Assembly: GCA_964400685.1 (NCBI GenBank) | Contig: CAYNVT010000001.1 | Location: 1 to 64,000, forward strand | Direction: 5' to 3' | Length of the DNA stretch: 64,000 nucleotides | Source of the DNA: DATCTV01 sp964400685 | GTDB taxonomy: Bacteria > Desulfobacterota > Desulfomonilia > UBA1062 | Part shown: positions 52,703 to 61,858 of the stretch, in pieces | Position numbering within the stretch: the first letter of the stretch is position 1 | How the letters are laid out: each line of letters opens with the position of its first letter | Translations under genes and position numbers: made by a program | Notes under the pieces: model-generated | The model's input: only the letters and a program-made list of their open reading frames with translations | Told to the model about the DNA's origin: nothing | The model's database searches: none

Positions 52703-55054
52703 ATGGCTCAACTCACTTTAAGGGAATGGATTGCAAGGGTCGAGAACGACAGGCGGTTCATGGAAAATGTCACCGCCTTCAAGAAGATCGATGCTTCATC
52801 GGGAGGTTTTTCTCCTTATCCTGAGTGGGTGGACAGAAGAATAAGAAAAGTGCTCGAAGCCCGGGGGATAAAAAAACTTTACAGCCATCAGTCGGATGCA
52901 GTCGAACTGGTGAGGAAAGGCCGAGATGTTGTCCTTGTAACACCTACGGCCAGCGGAAAGACTCTGTGCTACAATATCCCGGTACTTCAGGCTATCATTG
53001 AAAAGCCCGAGACCAGGGCCCTTTACATGTTCCCGACAAAGGCACTCGCGCAGGACCAGATGCAGGAGGTCCACAGCCTGATAACCGAGCTCGATATGAA
53101 TATCAAAACCTTCACCTATGACGGCGACACGCCCGATGATGCCCGGCAGGCTATCCGCAGGCAGGGCCATATCGTTATTACAAACCCTGACATGCTGCAT
53201 ACCGGCATTCTGCCGCACCATACGAAGTGGCAGAAACTCTTCGCCAACCTTAAATATATAGTGGTCGACGAGCTTCATATCTACCGCGGGATATTCGGCA
53301 GCCACCTTGCAAATGTCTTCAGAAGGCTAAGGCGCATATGCAATTTTTACGGGAGCAACCCGGTGTTCATCTGTTGTTCGGCAACCGTTGCCAACCCCAG
53401 GGAGCATTCCGAAGCCGTGCTCGGGCGCGAGGCCGAGCTTATTGACAAGAGCGGTGCGCCGCGAGGGGAAAGGACGGTTATCCTTTATAATCCGCCTGTG
53501 GTGAACCGCGAACTCGGCATCAGACAAAGCGCCATGGTTCCTGCGCGCGAAATCGCAAAAAGCCTTGTTGATAACGGTATCCAGACAATAATCTTTGCGA
53601 CCTCAAGGCTAAATGTCGAGGTCCTGACGAAATATCTGAAGGACGCGTTTGCTCAGGGCAAGCTTCCCGATGACAGCCGTTTCATTTCAGGCTACAGGGG
53701 CGGCTATCTGCCTGAGACAAGGCGCGAGATCGAAAAGGGCCTCAGGGATAAAGAGGTGATGGGTGTTGTCAGCACGAATGCGCTTGAGCTTGGCATAGAC
53801 ATCGGGAATCTGGAAGCGTGTATAATGACGGGGTATCCAGGTTCGATTGCAAGCCTCTGGCAGCAGGCGGGCCGGGCGGGCCGCAAGAAGGATGCGAGCC
53901 TTGCCGTACTTGTGGGCAAGAGCATGCCGGTCGATCAGTTCATGATGGAAAACCCGGATTTTCTTTTCGGCAGTCCGCCCGAGCACTGCCGGATAAACCC
54001 TGATAATCTCCTGATATTGCTTCATCACATTAAGTGCGCTGCGTTCGAGTTGCCGTTTACTGAAGGAGAAAACTTCGGGAACGAAAATATAAAGGAGATA
54101 CTCGACTATCTTGCCGAAAAAGGTGTTCTCCACAAGGCGGGCGAACAATGGCATTTTTCCGCCGACAGCTATCCCGCTGATGATGTGAGCCTGCGTACGG
54201 TCAATCCGGACAATGTCGTGGTGGTTGATGAAACAGTTACCGGCTCAAGCAGGATAATTGCCGAAGTGGACTTCGACAGCGCGTTCACTACGGTTCATGA
54301 GGGTGCTATCTACATGCTGGAATCAAGGCAATACCATGTGGACCACTTCGATGTCGAGAGGCGCAAAGCCTATGTCCATCAGGTGGACTCCGACTATTAT
54401 ACAGATGCCATGACCTGGACGAATGTCAGTGTGCTGGACGAATTTTCGAACAAAAAAAGCGGAGTAATAACAGTGGGCCACGGCGAGGTCGAGGTCGTGA
54501 GGAAGGTGGCCGGTTTCAAAAAGATAAAATTCTATACCGGCGAAAATGTAGGGTTCGGCGATGTAAACCTGCCGCAGAACGACATGCATACTACCAGCTA
54601 TTGGTTCACCATCCCCTGGAATATGCTCGATACCCTTGAAATCACGCGTGGACAGATACTGGACGGCCTGATGGGGCTGAGCTATTGTCTGCATCAGCTT
54701 GCGGCCATCTGGCTCATGTCTGATGTGCGTGATATAGACCGCGCTATCGGAGACAAGACCGGCCAGTGGTACATTAAAGGCGGCAGGGACAGGCTGGCTA
54801 CAACTCAGAGCGCGGAAACGCCGGTTGGCCTTTTCGACCCCACGATATTCATTTTTGACGCATACCCCGGCGGCATCGGCTTTTCAGAACTTTTATATGA
54901 GATGCACGAAGACATACTTGTTCATGCCAGAACGCTTATTAATGTCTGCCCCTGTGAAAACGGCTGCCCCTCGTGCGTGGGCCCGCGCCTTGAAGTGGGT
55001 CCCGATGCAAAGTATGCCGCCCTTGAGATACTGCAATTGATTCTGGGAAAATAA
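52703..55054 (+). CDS. mrfA: YprA/MrfA-type DEAD/DEAH helicase with C-terminal zinc-binding domain
   Basis: A 783-residue superfamily-2 helicase. Motifs in order: SHQSDAVELV (Q-like), TPTASGKTLCYNIP (I), FPTKALAQDQ (Ia), NPDMLHTGIL, VVDELHIYRG (II, DELH), CCSATVANP (III), VSTNALELGIDIG (V) and QQAGRAGRKK (VI). Residues of about 540-690 include the strand-rich insert after the helicase core. The C-terminus has the four-cysteine set CPCENGCPSC found in MrfA (DUF1998). MrfA with MrfB mediates excision-type repair of mitomycin adducts in Bacillus. GGAG ribosome site. It is convergent with the glycerate kinase gene. Symbol by homology only. Confidence 0.88.
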   Translation: MAQLTLREWIARVENDRRFMENVTAFKKIDASSGGFSPYPEWVDRRIRKVLEARGIKKLYSHQSDAVELVRKGRDVVLVTPTASGKTLCYNIPVLQAIIEKPETRALYMFPTKALAQDQMQEVHSLITELDMNIKTFTYDGDTPDDARQAIRRQGHIVITNPDMLHTGILPHHTKWQKLFANLKYIVVDELHIYRGIFGSHLANVFRRLRRICNFYGSNPVFICCSATVANPREHSEAVLGREAELIDKSGAPRGERTVILYNPPVVNRELGIRQSAMVPAREIAKSLVDNGIQTIIFATSRLNVEVLTKYLKDAFAQGKLPDDSRFISGYRGGYLPETRREIEKGLRDKEVMGVVSTNALELGIDIGNLEACIMTGYPGSIASLWQQAGRAGRKKDASLAVLVGKSMPVDQFMMENPDFLFGSPPEHCRINPDNLLILLHHIKCAAFELPFTEGENFGNENIKEILDYLAEKGVLHKAGEQWHFSADSYPADDVSLRTVNPDNVVVVDETVTGSSRIIAEVDFDSAFTTVHEGAIYMLESRQYHVDHFDVERRKAYVHQVDSDYYTDAMTWTNVSVLDEFSNKKSGVITVGHGEVEVVRKVAGFKKIKFYTGENVGFGDVNLPQNDMHTTSYWFTIPWNMLDTLEITRGQILDGLMGLSYCLHQLAAIWLMSDVRDIDRAIGDKTGQWYIKGGRDRLATTQSAETPVGLFDPTIFIFDAYPGGIGFSELLYEMHEDILVHARTLINVCPCENGCPSCVGPRLEVGPDAKYAALEILQLILGK

Positions 55055-55079
55055 ATCCTGATCTGAATAAATCAGGGTT
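55054..55079. terminator. Weak hairpin at the mrfA/glycerate kinase junction
   Basis: AATCCTGAT (55054-55062) and ATCAGGGTT (55071-55079) pair with one wobble. It straddles the mrfA end and precedes the convergent gene. No strong T-run; possibly a weak shared terminator. Confidence 0.4.
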
Positions 55080-55088
55080 ATAATCAAT

Positions 55089-56429
55089 TTAATTATCGAT
55101 TAGCAGAATCCTGACATCCATTACATTTGTTCGCGTAGGACCTGTCACGAGCAGATCGCCTGTCTCTTTCAGGAAATTATATGAATCATTGTCTTGAAGG
55201 TATGTATCGATATCGAGCCCCTTTGCTTTTCCTCGCGCAGCTGTTCTGGTATCGACAATTCCTCCGGCCGCATCTGTCGGGCCGTCCGAGCCGTCTGTTC
55301 CTCCGCTGAGAACAATGATGTTTTTATCCATGCCGGCGATTTCTTTTGCGGAAACGAGGGCGAATTCCTGGTTGCGCCCTCCCTTGCCGCTTCCTTTTAT
55401 CTTCACCGTGGTTTCGCCTCCGCTGATTATGCAGGCGGGAAGACTGGCGGAATTGCCTGAAAGGATTATCTGCCGGGCGATCGTGATATGCGCAAGAGCT
55501 ACTTCTGTCGTATCGCCTTCAATGGCCGAAGAAAGGAGTATTGTGTGGTAGCTTGTCGATTCTGCCTCTTTCTTTGCTGCAGTGCAGGCCATAAGATTAC
55601 TGCCGATAATTATGTTCGTTATCTTCTCGAAGATGGGATCTCCTGCCTTTGGCGTTTCCGGAATACAGCCTTCAGAACCTGCCTTGAGTCTTTCAATTAC
55701 ACTTGCAGGGAGCCTGTCTATGAGATCATATTTATTGATAATTCCCATTGCGTTATCGAACGAAGACCTGTCAGGTACAAATGGGCCCGAGGCGATTACA
55801 TCCATGTCATCTCCAATGACATCTGAGAGCATAAGATTAATAACCGTTGCAGGATATGCTATTCTGGCAAGCCCGCCACCTTTTGAAGATGAAAGGTGCT
55901 TTCTTACTGTATTTATTTCATGAATATCCGCCCCGCATTTGAGCATCTCATCAGTTACTTTTCTTTTCTCGGCTAGTGATATTCCCTGAGCCGGCATCGG
56001 CAGAAGAGCTGAGCCTCCGCCTGATATGAGAGAGATAACGAGGTCGTTTTCCGTGCATGCATCAAGGAGATCGGAAATCTTCTGAGTCCCGGCCAAACCG
56101 TTCTCATCCGGTACCGGGTGACCTGCCTCGATAAGTTCGATTTTATCAAGCTGTATGCCATAGCCGTACTTGATAACAACTGTCCCTTTGTTTATCCTGT
56201 CTCCCAGGATGGATTCAACAGCCTTCGCCATGGGTGCCGATGCCTTGCCTGCACCGACAACGACAACCCTGTGGTATTCATTCAGGTTGTATTTTTTATC
56301 GCCTGCGCTCAGCGTGTGATTGGTTAATGTCAGGAAAGATCTTACCGCATTTTCAGGATCGACCGCAGCAACAGCGGCCTTGAATATTTTTATTGCATCA
56401 TCTCTCATACTCGATGTCTTATCCGGCAT
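55089..56429 (-). CDS. Glycerate 2-kinase (MOFRL family)
   Basis: The enzyme phosphorylates D-glycerate to 2-phosphoglycerate using ATP. I start at the ATG at 56429 (MPDKTSSMRDD), 6 bases after GGAGGTGG; the frame is open to 56486 without a site. The 446-residue protein has the DUF4147 core (VVGAGKASAPMAKAVE, EAGHPVPDENG, SLISGGGSALLPMPA) and the C-terminal MOFRL domain with the motif LSGGTDGSDGPTDAAGG. It could complete a glycerate route from the GH63-like hydrolase at 48614-49882. It diverges from maf-glpK. Confidence 0.93.
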   Translation of the reverse strand: MPDKTSSMRDDAIKIFKAAVAAVDPENAVRSFLTLTNHTLSAGDKKYNLNEYHRVVVVGAGKASAPMAKAVESILGDRINKGTVVIKYGYGIQLDKIELIEAGHPVPDENGLAGTQKISDLLDACTENDLVISLISGGGSALLPMPAQGISLAEKRKVTDEMLKCGADIHEINTVRKHLSSSKGGGLARIAYPATVINLMLSDVIGDDMDVIASGPFVPDRSSFDNAMGIINKYDLIDRLPASVIERLKAGSEGCIPETPKAGDPIFEKITNIIIGSNLMACTAAKKEAESTSYHTILLSSAIEGDTTEVALAHITIARQIILSGNSASLPACIISGGETTVKIKGSGKGGRNQEFALVSAKEIAGMDKNIIVLSGGTDGSDGPTDAAGGIVDTRTAARGKAKGLDIDTYLQDNDSYNFLKETGDLLVTGPTRTNVMDVRILLIDN

Positions 56430-56543
56430 TGAGCCACCTCCGTCGATCTGACTGACAATAAATGTTATCATGAGAAAAATGTTCATACCATAAATATATC
56501 AGGCTCGTTGACATGGGATTGTTATTTCCTTAAGGTACCAGAC

Positions 56544-57140
56544 ATGCAGATAATCCTTGCATCAGCTTCGCCCAGGAGGAAGGAATTGCTCAAATATCTG
56601 GGGATTGAATTTGATATTATAATTCCGGACATACATGAACATTCCCATGAAAATGAGCCTCCTGAAGCCTTTTGCGCCCGTATCAGCAGGGAAAAGGCCC
56701 TTGCGGTAAGAAAGGGGTTTCAGGATTCTCTTATAATTGCGGCTGACACCATAGTTGTCATCGATGGCGAGATTCTAGGCAAGCCGAAAAGCAGCGATGA
56801 TGCATGTTCATACCTCAGACGTTTAAACGGCAGGCGGCACACTGTGTTTACGGCCTACACAATATTATTCCCTAATGGAGATAGTGAGGTGACCAGGGTT
56901 GTAAGTTCAACAGTTCACTTTGCCGATATGAGGGAAGATGATATCATGTGGTATGTTTCTACGGGTGAACCCATGGATAAGGCGGGAGCATACGGTCTCC
57001 AGGGAATAGGGGCGGCATTTGTGGACGCAATTGACGGTTCTTATACCAATGTCATAGGCCTTCCCCTCTCGGAAGTGTTTAAGGATATCAAACCTTATAT
57101 AATGCTTAAAAAAAATATCTCAGGAGGTATCAATGCGTAA
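56544..57140 (+). CDS. maf: Maf-type nucleoside-triphosphate pyrophosphatase
   Basis: Maf proteins hydrolyse non-canonical or pyrimidine nucleotides (dTTP/UTP for the YhdE branch) and affect septum formation. The start is the ATG at 56544 (MQIILASASPRRKELL), 9 bases after TAAGG. The 198-residue protein has the signature SASPRR at residues 7-12, ADTIVVIDGEILGKP (catalytic Asp region) and GEPMDKAGAYGLQG. It overlaps glpK by 8 bases. Confidence 0.94.
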   Translation: MQIILASASPRRKELLKYLGIEFDIIIPDIHEHSHENEPPEAFCARISREKALAVRKGFQDSLIIAADTIVVIDGEILGKPKSSDDACSYLRRLNGRRHTVFTAYTILFPNGDSEVTRVVSSTVHFADMREDDIMWYVSTGEPMDKAGAYGLQGIGAAFVDAIDGSYTNVIGLPLSEVFKDIKPYIMLKKNISGGINA

Positions 57141-58620
57141 GTTCATCATGGCTATTGACCAGGGAACAACAGGTACAAGGGTGATGATTGTTGATAAGAA
57201 GGGCACAATCGTGACAAGCGCCTATACCGAATTTCCCCAGATCTACCCGAAGCCTGGATGGGTGGAACACAATGCCGAGATAATATGGGATTCGACAATA
57301 CAGGTCATGAACCAGGCATTCAAGGATGCAGATATAACGGCAGCAAACATTTTAGGGATTGGAATAACCAACCAGAGAGAGACCTCGGTTGTCTGGGACA
57401 GAAAAACTTTGAAACCCGTGCACAACGCCATCGTCTGGCAATGCAGAAGAAGCGCCGGTATTTGCGATGAGATGAAGGAAAAAGGGCTTGAGCCGGTTTT
57501 CAAGAAAAAGACAGGCCTTGTGCTCGATGCATATTTTTCCGGTACAAAGGTGAAATGGCTGCTGGACGAGCATCCCGAAATCAGGAGTAGGGCTGAAGCC
57601 GGTGAGCTAGCATTCGGAACCATAGATACATGGATTATTACCAAACTCACCGGGGGAAGAGTTCATGTGACTGATTATACGAATGCTTCACGCACTCTTA
57701 TGTATAATATCCATGAAAAGAAGTGGGATGATGAACTGCTTGAGCATCTGGGTATCCCCGCATCGCTTCTGCCCAAGGTTGTTTCGTCATCAGAGATTGT
57801 CGGTGAAAGCGATCCGCATGTCACAGGCGCTGCAATACCGATTGCGGGGATTGCCGGCGATCAGCAGGCGGCGCTCTTCGGACAGGGATGTTTTTTGGAA
57901 GGTCAGGCGAAGAATACTTACGGCACCGGTTGCTTCATGCTCTTGAATATCGGCAATAAAAAGGTGGAACCTGAAAGCGGGCTTATTCTGACGCTCGCAT
58001 GTGACAATGAAGGAAAGCCCTGCTATGCAATGGAAGGGTCCATCTTTATCGGAGGAGCGGTAATGCAGTGGCTGAGGGACGGCCTGGGACTGGTGTCGTC
58101 TGCGGCGGAATCGCAGGCCATTGCCGAGAGCGTGAAAGACACGGACGGAGTATATTTTGTTCCCGCCTTTGCTGGCCTGGGCGCTCCCTACTGGGATATG
58201 TATGCGAGGGGAGGGATTCTGGGTATCACAAGGGGAACGACGCGCGCCCATATCATAAGGGCGGCGCTTGAAGGCATTGCTTTCCAGGTCAAGGACCTGA
58301 TAGGCGCATTCGAGAGCGTAACAGGAGAGAAATTCACTGAGTTGAGGGTCGATGGAGGCGCGTGCAAGAATAATTTCCTCATGCAGTTCCAGGCTGATAC
58401 GCTGGGATGTCCGATAGACCGTTCATCGTATATCGAATCAACGGGAATGGGTGCAGCGTTTCTTGCCGGAATGGCTACAGGTTTCTGGCCTTCGAGTGGA
58501 GAGATAAAAAATCTTAGAAAATCGGACAAGGTTTTTTATCCGAAAATAAATGAAGAATCACGGACAAGGATGTATGACGGCTGGATTGATGCAATCGGCA
58601 GAGTAAAGAGCAGGGTTTGA
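57133..58620 (+). CDS. glpK: Glycerol kinase
   Basis: GlpK makes glycerol-3-phosphate from glycerol and ATP. The 495-residue FGGY-family protein has MAIDQGTTGTRVMIVD (ATP-binding start), GITNQRET, IVWQCRRS, DYTNASRTLMYNI and GIAGDQQAALFGQ, with the closing GAAFLAGMATGFW. AGGAGG ribosome site. No glpF or glpD is beside it. Its stop shares bases with the start of the next gene (TTGATG). Confidence 0.97.
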   Translation: MRKFIMAIDQGTTGTRVMIVDKKGTIVTSAYTEFPQIYPKPGWVEHNAEIIWDSTIQVMNQAFKDADITAANILGIGITNQRETSVVWDRKTLKPVHNAIVWQCRRSAGICDEMKEKGLEPVFKKKTGLVLDAYFSGTKVKWLLDEHPEIRSRAEAGELAFGTIDTWIITKLTGGRVHVTDYTNASRTLMYNIHEKKWDDELLEHLGIPASLLPKVVSSSEIVGESDPHVTGAAIPIAGIAGDQQAALFGQGCFLEGQAKNTYGTGCFMLLNIGNKKVEPESGLILTLACDNEGKPCYAMEGSIFIGGAVMQWLRDGLGLVSSAAESQAIAESVKDTDGVYFVPAFAGLGAPYWDMYARGGILGITRGTTRAHIIRAALEGIAFQVKDLIGAFESVTGEKFTELRVDGGACKNNFLMQFQADTLGCPIDRSSYIESTGMGAAFLAGMATGFWPSSGEIKNLRKSDKVFYPKINEESRTRMYDGWIDAIGRVKSRV

Positions 58621-59387
58621 TGAAGTTTCTTGAATATCTGGGCCGCATAGCAATATCTTTTATAGAACAGATAGGAGAGGTAGGAGTTTTCCTCTCCAGT
58701 ATTATTAAATGGCTTTTCAGAAGGCCATTTTATTTCCAGCAGCTTTTCAAGCAGATGGAATTTATCGGAGTGAAATCAACCACGGTTATCCTTCTTACTG
58801 GAATTTTTACAGGCATGGTAACTGCTCTTCAGATGCATTACGGATTCAGGCTATTCGGTGCCGAGGCGCTTGTCGGATCTACAGCCACGCTCAGTATTAC
58901 AAGAGAGCTTGGTCCTGTCCTTGCAGCGCTTATGGTTACGGCAAGGGCGGGTTCTGCCATGACGGCCGAGATCGGCACTATGAGAGTCACAGAGCAGATT
59001 GACGCCCTTACCGTAATGGGCGTCAATCCATTCCAGTATCTTGTTATTCCCCGCATAATTGCAGCAATTCTTGTCATGCCCATGCTGACACTTGTTTATG
59101 ATGCAGTAGGCATGGTCGGGTCATGGATTGTCGGGGTGAAAATCCTTGGCATTAATGAGAGCATGTTCTGGTACCGTATAACTGAGTATGTTCATTACAA
59201 AGACATATTTACCGGGATGTTCAAGGCGACATTCTTCGGCCTTATCATTGCAACTGTCGGTAGTTACAAAGGCTATTCGACAACAGGAGGAGCCGAGGGA
59301 GTGGGTCAGGCAACAACTTATTCCGTTGTTATTTCTTCAGTGAGCATTTTGATTGCAGACTATATCCTGACTGCTTTGATGTACTGA
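58620..59387 (+). CDS. mlaE: MlaE/YrbE-family ABC transporter permease
   Basis: MlaE is the permease of the Mla system that moves phospholipids between inner and outer membrane. The 255-residue protein has five to six hydrophobic segments and the family core: FIGVKSTTVILLTGIFTGMV, ATLSITRELGPVLAALMVTARAGSAMTAEIGTMRVTEQIDAL and VIPRIIAAILVMPML. I use the ATG at 58620, overlapping the glpK stop; a TTG at 58617 is an option. The ATPase (MlaF) and MCE protein (MlaD) are missing here: the next gene is on the other strand, two bases away. Separation of the permease from its partners is unusual. Confidence 0.92.
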   Translation: MKFLEYLGRIAISFIEQIGEVGVFLSSIIKWLFRRPFYFQQLFKQMEFIGVKSTTVILLTGIFTGMVTALQMHYGFRLFGAEALVGSTATLSITRELGPVLAALMVTARAGSAMTAEIGTMRVTEQIDALTVMGVNPFQYLVIPRIIAAILVMPMLTLVYDAVGMVGSWIVGVKILGINESMFWYRITEYVHYKDIFTGMFKATFFGLIIATVGSYKGYSTTGGAEGVGQATTYSVVISSVSILIADYILTALMY

Positions 59388-59388
59388 T

Positions 59389-60021
59389 TCAGGAATTAGC
59401 GAAACTTCCTGTCAAAAGAAAGTTTTTAACCAGATTGGCAGTCTTTTCATTCTTATGGACAAGCTGATGAGGCCAGAACCTTCGAAGAACAAAATCATGC
59501 ATGCCGTTAAATCTCGTTTCTGATACGGCTACCAGATCGTCATTATCGCCTGATATGAATGGATTTAATCCGACTTGCATACCTGTCCCTGCTGCAATTA
59601 CCCCGATTCTTTTTCCGGCAGGAATTTTATCAGCGGGAAATGACAGATCAGCAAGGGTTCTGGAAAAATGATCAGCATACGGCAGTGTTGATAAAAATTT
59701 CGCTGCGGCTGAACCGTTTACAGGTGTTGAGATAAGAACGATATTTCCGATTCCTGGGATGTCATATCTGGTTAGAATATCCATTATAATCCTTCCTCCC
59801 GAACTGTGGCCGACCATATGAAGGGTTTCCCAGGAATACCCGGACAGGAGATCATACATAAGAGTGCTGCATCTTTCTATACCTGCAGTGGTAACTGGCA
59901 AAGTTGGAACGATTGTTTTGAAACCGTTTTTTATAAAAAACCTTTTCAGGTAATTCATACCCCGCGCTGTCCTCATATAACCATGCAACAGTAAAACAGT
60001 CGGGATCTTTGGTTTATTCAT
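59389..60021 (-). CDS. Alpha/beta hydrolase
   Basis: I start at the ATG at 60021 (MNKPKIPTVLLLHGYMRT); a TTG at 60045 would add eight residues. The 210-residue protein has the oxyanion HGYMRT, the nucleophile elbow GHSSG (Ser near 85) and a distal pair of acidic and histidine positions (SGDNDDLVAV, FWPHQLVH). This is a lipase/esterase-like fold of the size seen in PGAP1-like and triacylglycerol-lipase proteins. No signal peptide is seen. Substrate unknown. It is convergent with mlaE. Confidence 0.78.
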   Translation of the reverse strand: MNKPKIPTVLLLHGYMRTARGMNYLKRFFIKNGFKTIVPTLPVTTAGIERCSTLMYDLLSGYSWETLHMVGHSSGGRIIMDILTRYDIPGIGNIVLISTPVNGSAAAKFLSTLPYADHFSRTLADLSFPADKIPAGKRIGVIAAGTGMQVGLNPFISGDNDDLVAVSETRFNGMHDFVLRRFWPHQLVHKNEKTANLVKNFLLTGSFANS

Positions 60022-60051
60022 CTGAAAAAAACTTACATTATTCAAAAGAAT

Positions 60052-60087
60052 AAAGGGAATGGTTTTTTTTCTAAAACCATTCCCTTT
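60052..60087 (-). terminator. Intrinsic terminator after the PEP-CTERM gene
   Basis: AAAGGGAATGGTTTT (60052-60066) and AAAACCATTCCCTTT (60073-60087) form a perfect 15-bp stem with a 6-base loop. On the minus strand it is followed by ATTCTTTT, and it lies 21 bases after the stop codon at 60109. Confidence 0.8.
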
Positions 60088-60108
60088 ATTATATTTTCAA
60101 TTATATCA

Positions 60109-60681
60109 CTAATTATGTGGTCTATTTCTTTTCCTGGCAAGAAAACCTACCGACAGCATGCCCAGACCTACCAGTACCATTGATGCAGGTTCAGGTACAG
60201 GTGTTGCAGCGCTGTAATTGACTGTAAGCGTTGAAGAGTCGATATAGAAATCTCCGCCAAGAGATGCCAGAGTGACTGTCAGGGCCCCGTTCTGTAAGAT
60301 GACATTGTAGTTATATGTACGGGTGTCAACTTCTCCGATTGACCATGACCCTGTATTTGTCCATCCAATGGCGAACTCAGGTCCGTCAAGCCAGCTGTTG
60401 CTGTCGTCCCGGAGTCTTAATGATAGCCTGCCTTCAATAGCCTTGGTATCCGGTGACGGATTAAATGTGAATGCCTGTGTCCATTTAATATAGTCCCCGG
60501 ATCCATTCAGAAGGTTTACGGAACCTCTGCCATAATCTACAAGTGACCCTGTTCCATCACCAGAGCTTGTAACCCCTGCTGAGTTAAAGGTTGTTACGTT
60601 TGTTAAAGTTATCGGTGCTCCGAATGAACTGCCTGCGAATACAAAGATAAACAATGCTGTTAAGATTAGACTTTTCCTCAT
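60109..60681 (-). CDS. PEP-CTERM sorting domain protein
   Basis: A 190-residue exported protein. It has a Sec signal (LILTALFIFVFAGSSFG, cleaving near GA-P), a middle part rich in Ser, Thr, Asn and Gly with alternating strands, and a C-terminal tail VPEPASMVLVGLGMLSVG followed by FLARKRNR. VPEP plus helix plus basic cluster is the exosortase recognition tripartite signal. It is cleaved and perhaps glycosylated by an exosortase encoded elsewhere and is likely part of the outer matrix. A GGAGGGGG ribosome site and a good promoter (60757-60784) precede it. Confidence 0.9.
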   Translation of the reverse strand: MRKSLILTALFIFVFAGSSFGAPITLTNVTTFNSAGVTSSGDGTGSLVDYGRGSVNLLNGSGDYIKWTQAFTFNPSPDTKAIEGRLSLRLRDDSNSWLDGPEFAIGWTNTGSWSIGEVDTRTYNYNVILQNGALTVTLASLGGDFYIDSSTLTVNYSAATPVPEPASMVLVGLGMLSVGFLARKRNRPHN

Positions 60682-60756
60682 ATTATTCCCCCTCCATTAA
60701 ATCAAATTGTTGTCAGCCCTTATTTATTAGTAATCTTTCTTAATATGATAATACCT

Positions 60757-60784
60757 CTTATAATTTTTATACAAGCATTGTCAA
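60757..60784 (-). promoter_or_regulatory. Sigma70-type promoter of the PEP-CTERM gene
   Basis: On the minus strand, TTGACA (60784-60779) and TATAAG (60762-60757) are spaced by 16 bases. The start codon at 60681 is about 76 bases beyond the -10. A perfect -35 and a 5/6 -10 make this the clearest promoter in the window. Confidence 0.6.
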
Positions 60785-60811
60785 TATAGAAAATAACTTA
60801 TTTCACACTCT

Positions 60812-61825
60812 TTAACAAATTCTTGGTACAAGCTCGCCGGTCGGCAGGCCTATTTCACGTGAACCACCGATTGCCGTCTTAAGTATGAGTCTCCCGCGGT
60901 CTGATGATTCTTCAACAGTCCCTATTAAAGCGGCATTCCTGCCGCATTGATTCGAACTCATAATTTCAAGGACAAGGCTTACTGATTTTTCAGGGCAGAA
61001 TAAGGCAAATTTTCCTTCATTTGCCAGATAGAGCACATCCAGGCCAAAAATCTCACAGGTGCCCCTGACCTGCTCTTTCACGGGAATCAGAGATTCATTA
61101 ATTATAATTGAGAGTCCTGACTGCTGGGCGATCTCTGCCAGAATGGCTCCTAACCCGCCGCGCGTTGCGTCGCGCATACAATGAACATCAGGACAGGCCT
61201 CAAGTATCTTTTCGACAAGCTTGTTTAAAGGTGCCGAATCAGACAGGATCTCCCCTTCAATACCCATACCTTCACGTACGCTCAAAATTGCAGTGCCATG
61301 ATCTCCAATAGTGCCGTTTATAATTACGCAATCGCCCGGTCTTATGCTTTTTATACCTATAGGGCTCTTGCAGACAATTGTCCCGATACCTGATGTATTT
61401 ATGAATATACCGTCCGCAGCTCCTCTGGGGACTACCTTTGTATCACCAGTGACGATTATCACCCCGGCCTTTTCCGCTGCTTCAGCCATGGAGGCAATGA
61501 TTTTTTCGAGGTCTTTCATCGGAAAGCCTTCTTCAATGATAAACCCCGCACTTATGAACAAAGGCTTCCCGCCGCACATTGAGATGTCGTTAACTGTTCC
61601 ATGGACAGCAAGAGAGCCAATATTCCCGCCGGGAAAGAATACAGGCTGGACAACATATGAATCGGTGGAAAAGCAGAGTTTTATTCCCTTTACATCGAAA
61701 ACCGCGCCATCTTCCAGTTTTTCCAGAAATTTATTTTTGAACAATGGGAGAAATTTCTCGATGATCAGTTCATTGCCGAGAAGTCCACCGCCTCCGTGCT
61801 CGAGAAGTATCTTTTCATATTTCAT
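60812..61825 (-). CDS. hypE: Hydrogenase maturation protein HypE
   Basis: HypE dehydrates the thiocarbamate made by HypF into the cyanide ligand of the [NiFe] hydrogenase iron. The 337-residue protein has the family start ILLEHGGGG, FSTDSYVVQPVFFPGG, GGKPLFISAGFIIEEGF, VTGDTKVV and MRDATRGGLGAILAEI, and it ends in the essential C-terminal cysteine, in PRIC. AAGGAAGG ribosome site. It follows hypF by 33 bases, so the two are co-transcribed. Confidence 0.97.
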   Translation of the reverse strand: MKYEKILLEHGGGGLLGNELIIEKFLPLFKNKFLEKLEDGAVFDVKGIKLCFSTDSYVVQPVFFPGGNIGSLAVHGTVNDISMCGGKPLFISAGFIIEEGFPMKDLEKIIASMAEAAEKAGVIIVTGDTKVVPRGAADGIFINTSGIGTIVCKSPIGIKSIRPGDCVIINGTIGDHGTAILSVREGMGIEGEILSDSAPLNKLVEKILEACPDVHCMRDATRGGLGAILAEIAQQSGLSIIINESLIPVKEQVRGTCEIFGLDVLYLANEGKFALFCPEKSVSLVLEIMSSNQCGRNAALIGTVEESSDRGRLILKTAIGGSREIGLPTGELVPRIC

Positions 61826-61858
61826 TCTGCCTTCCTTTCCCGAATGAGATTGTTAATC

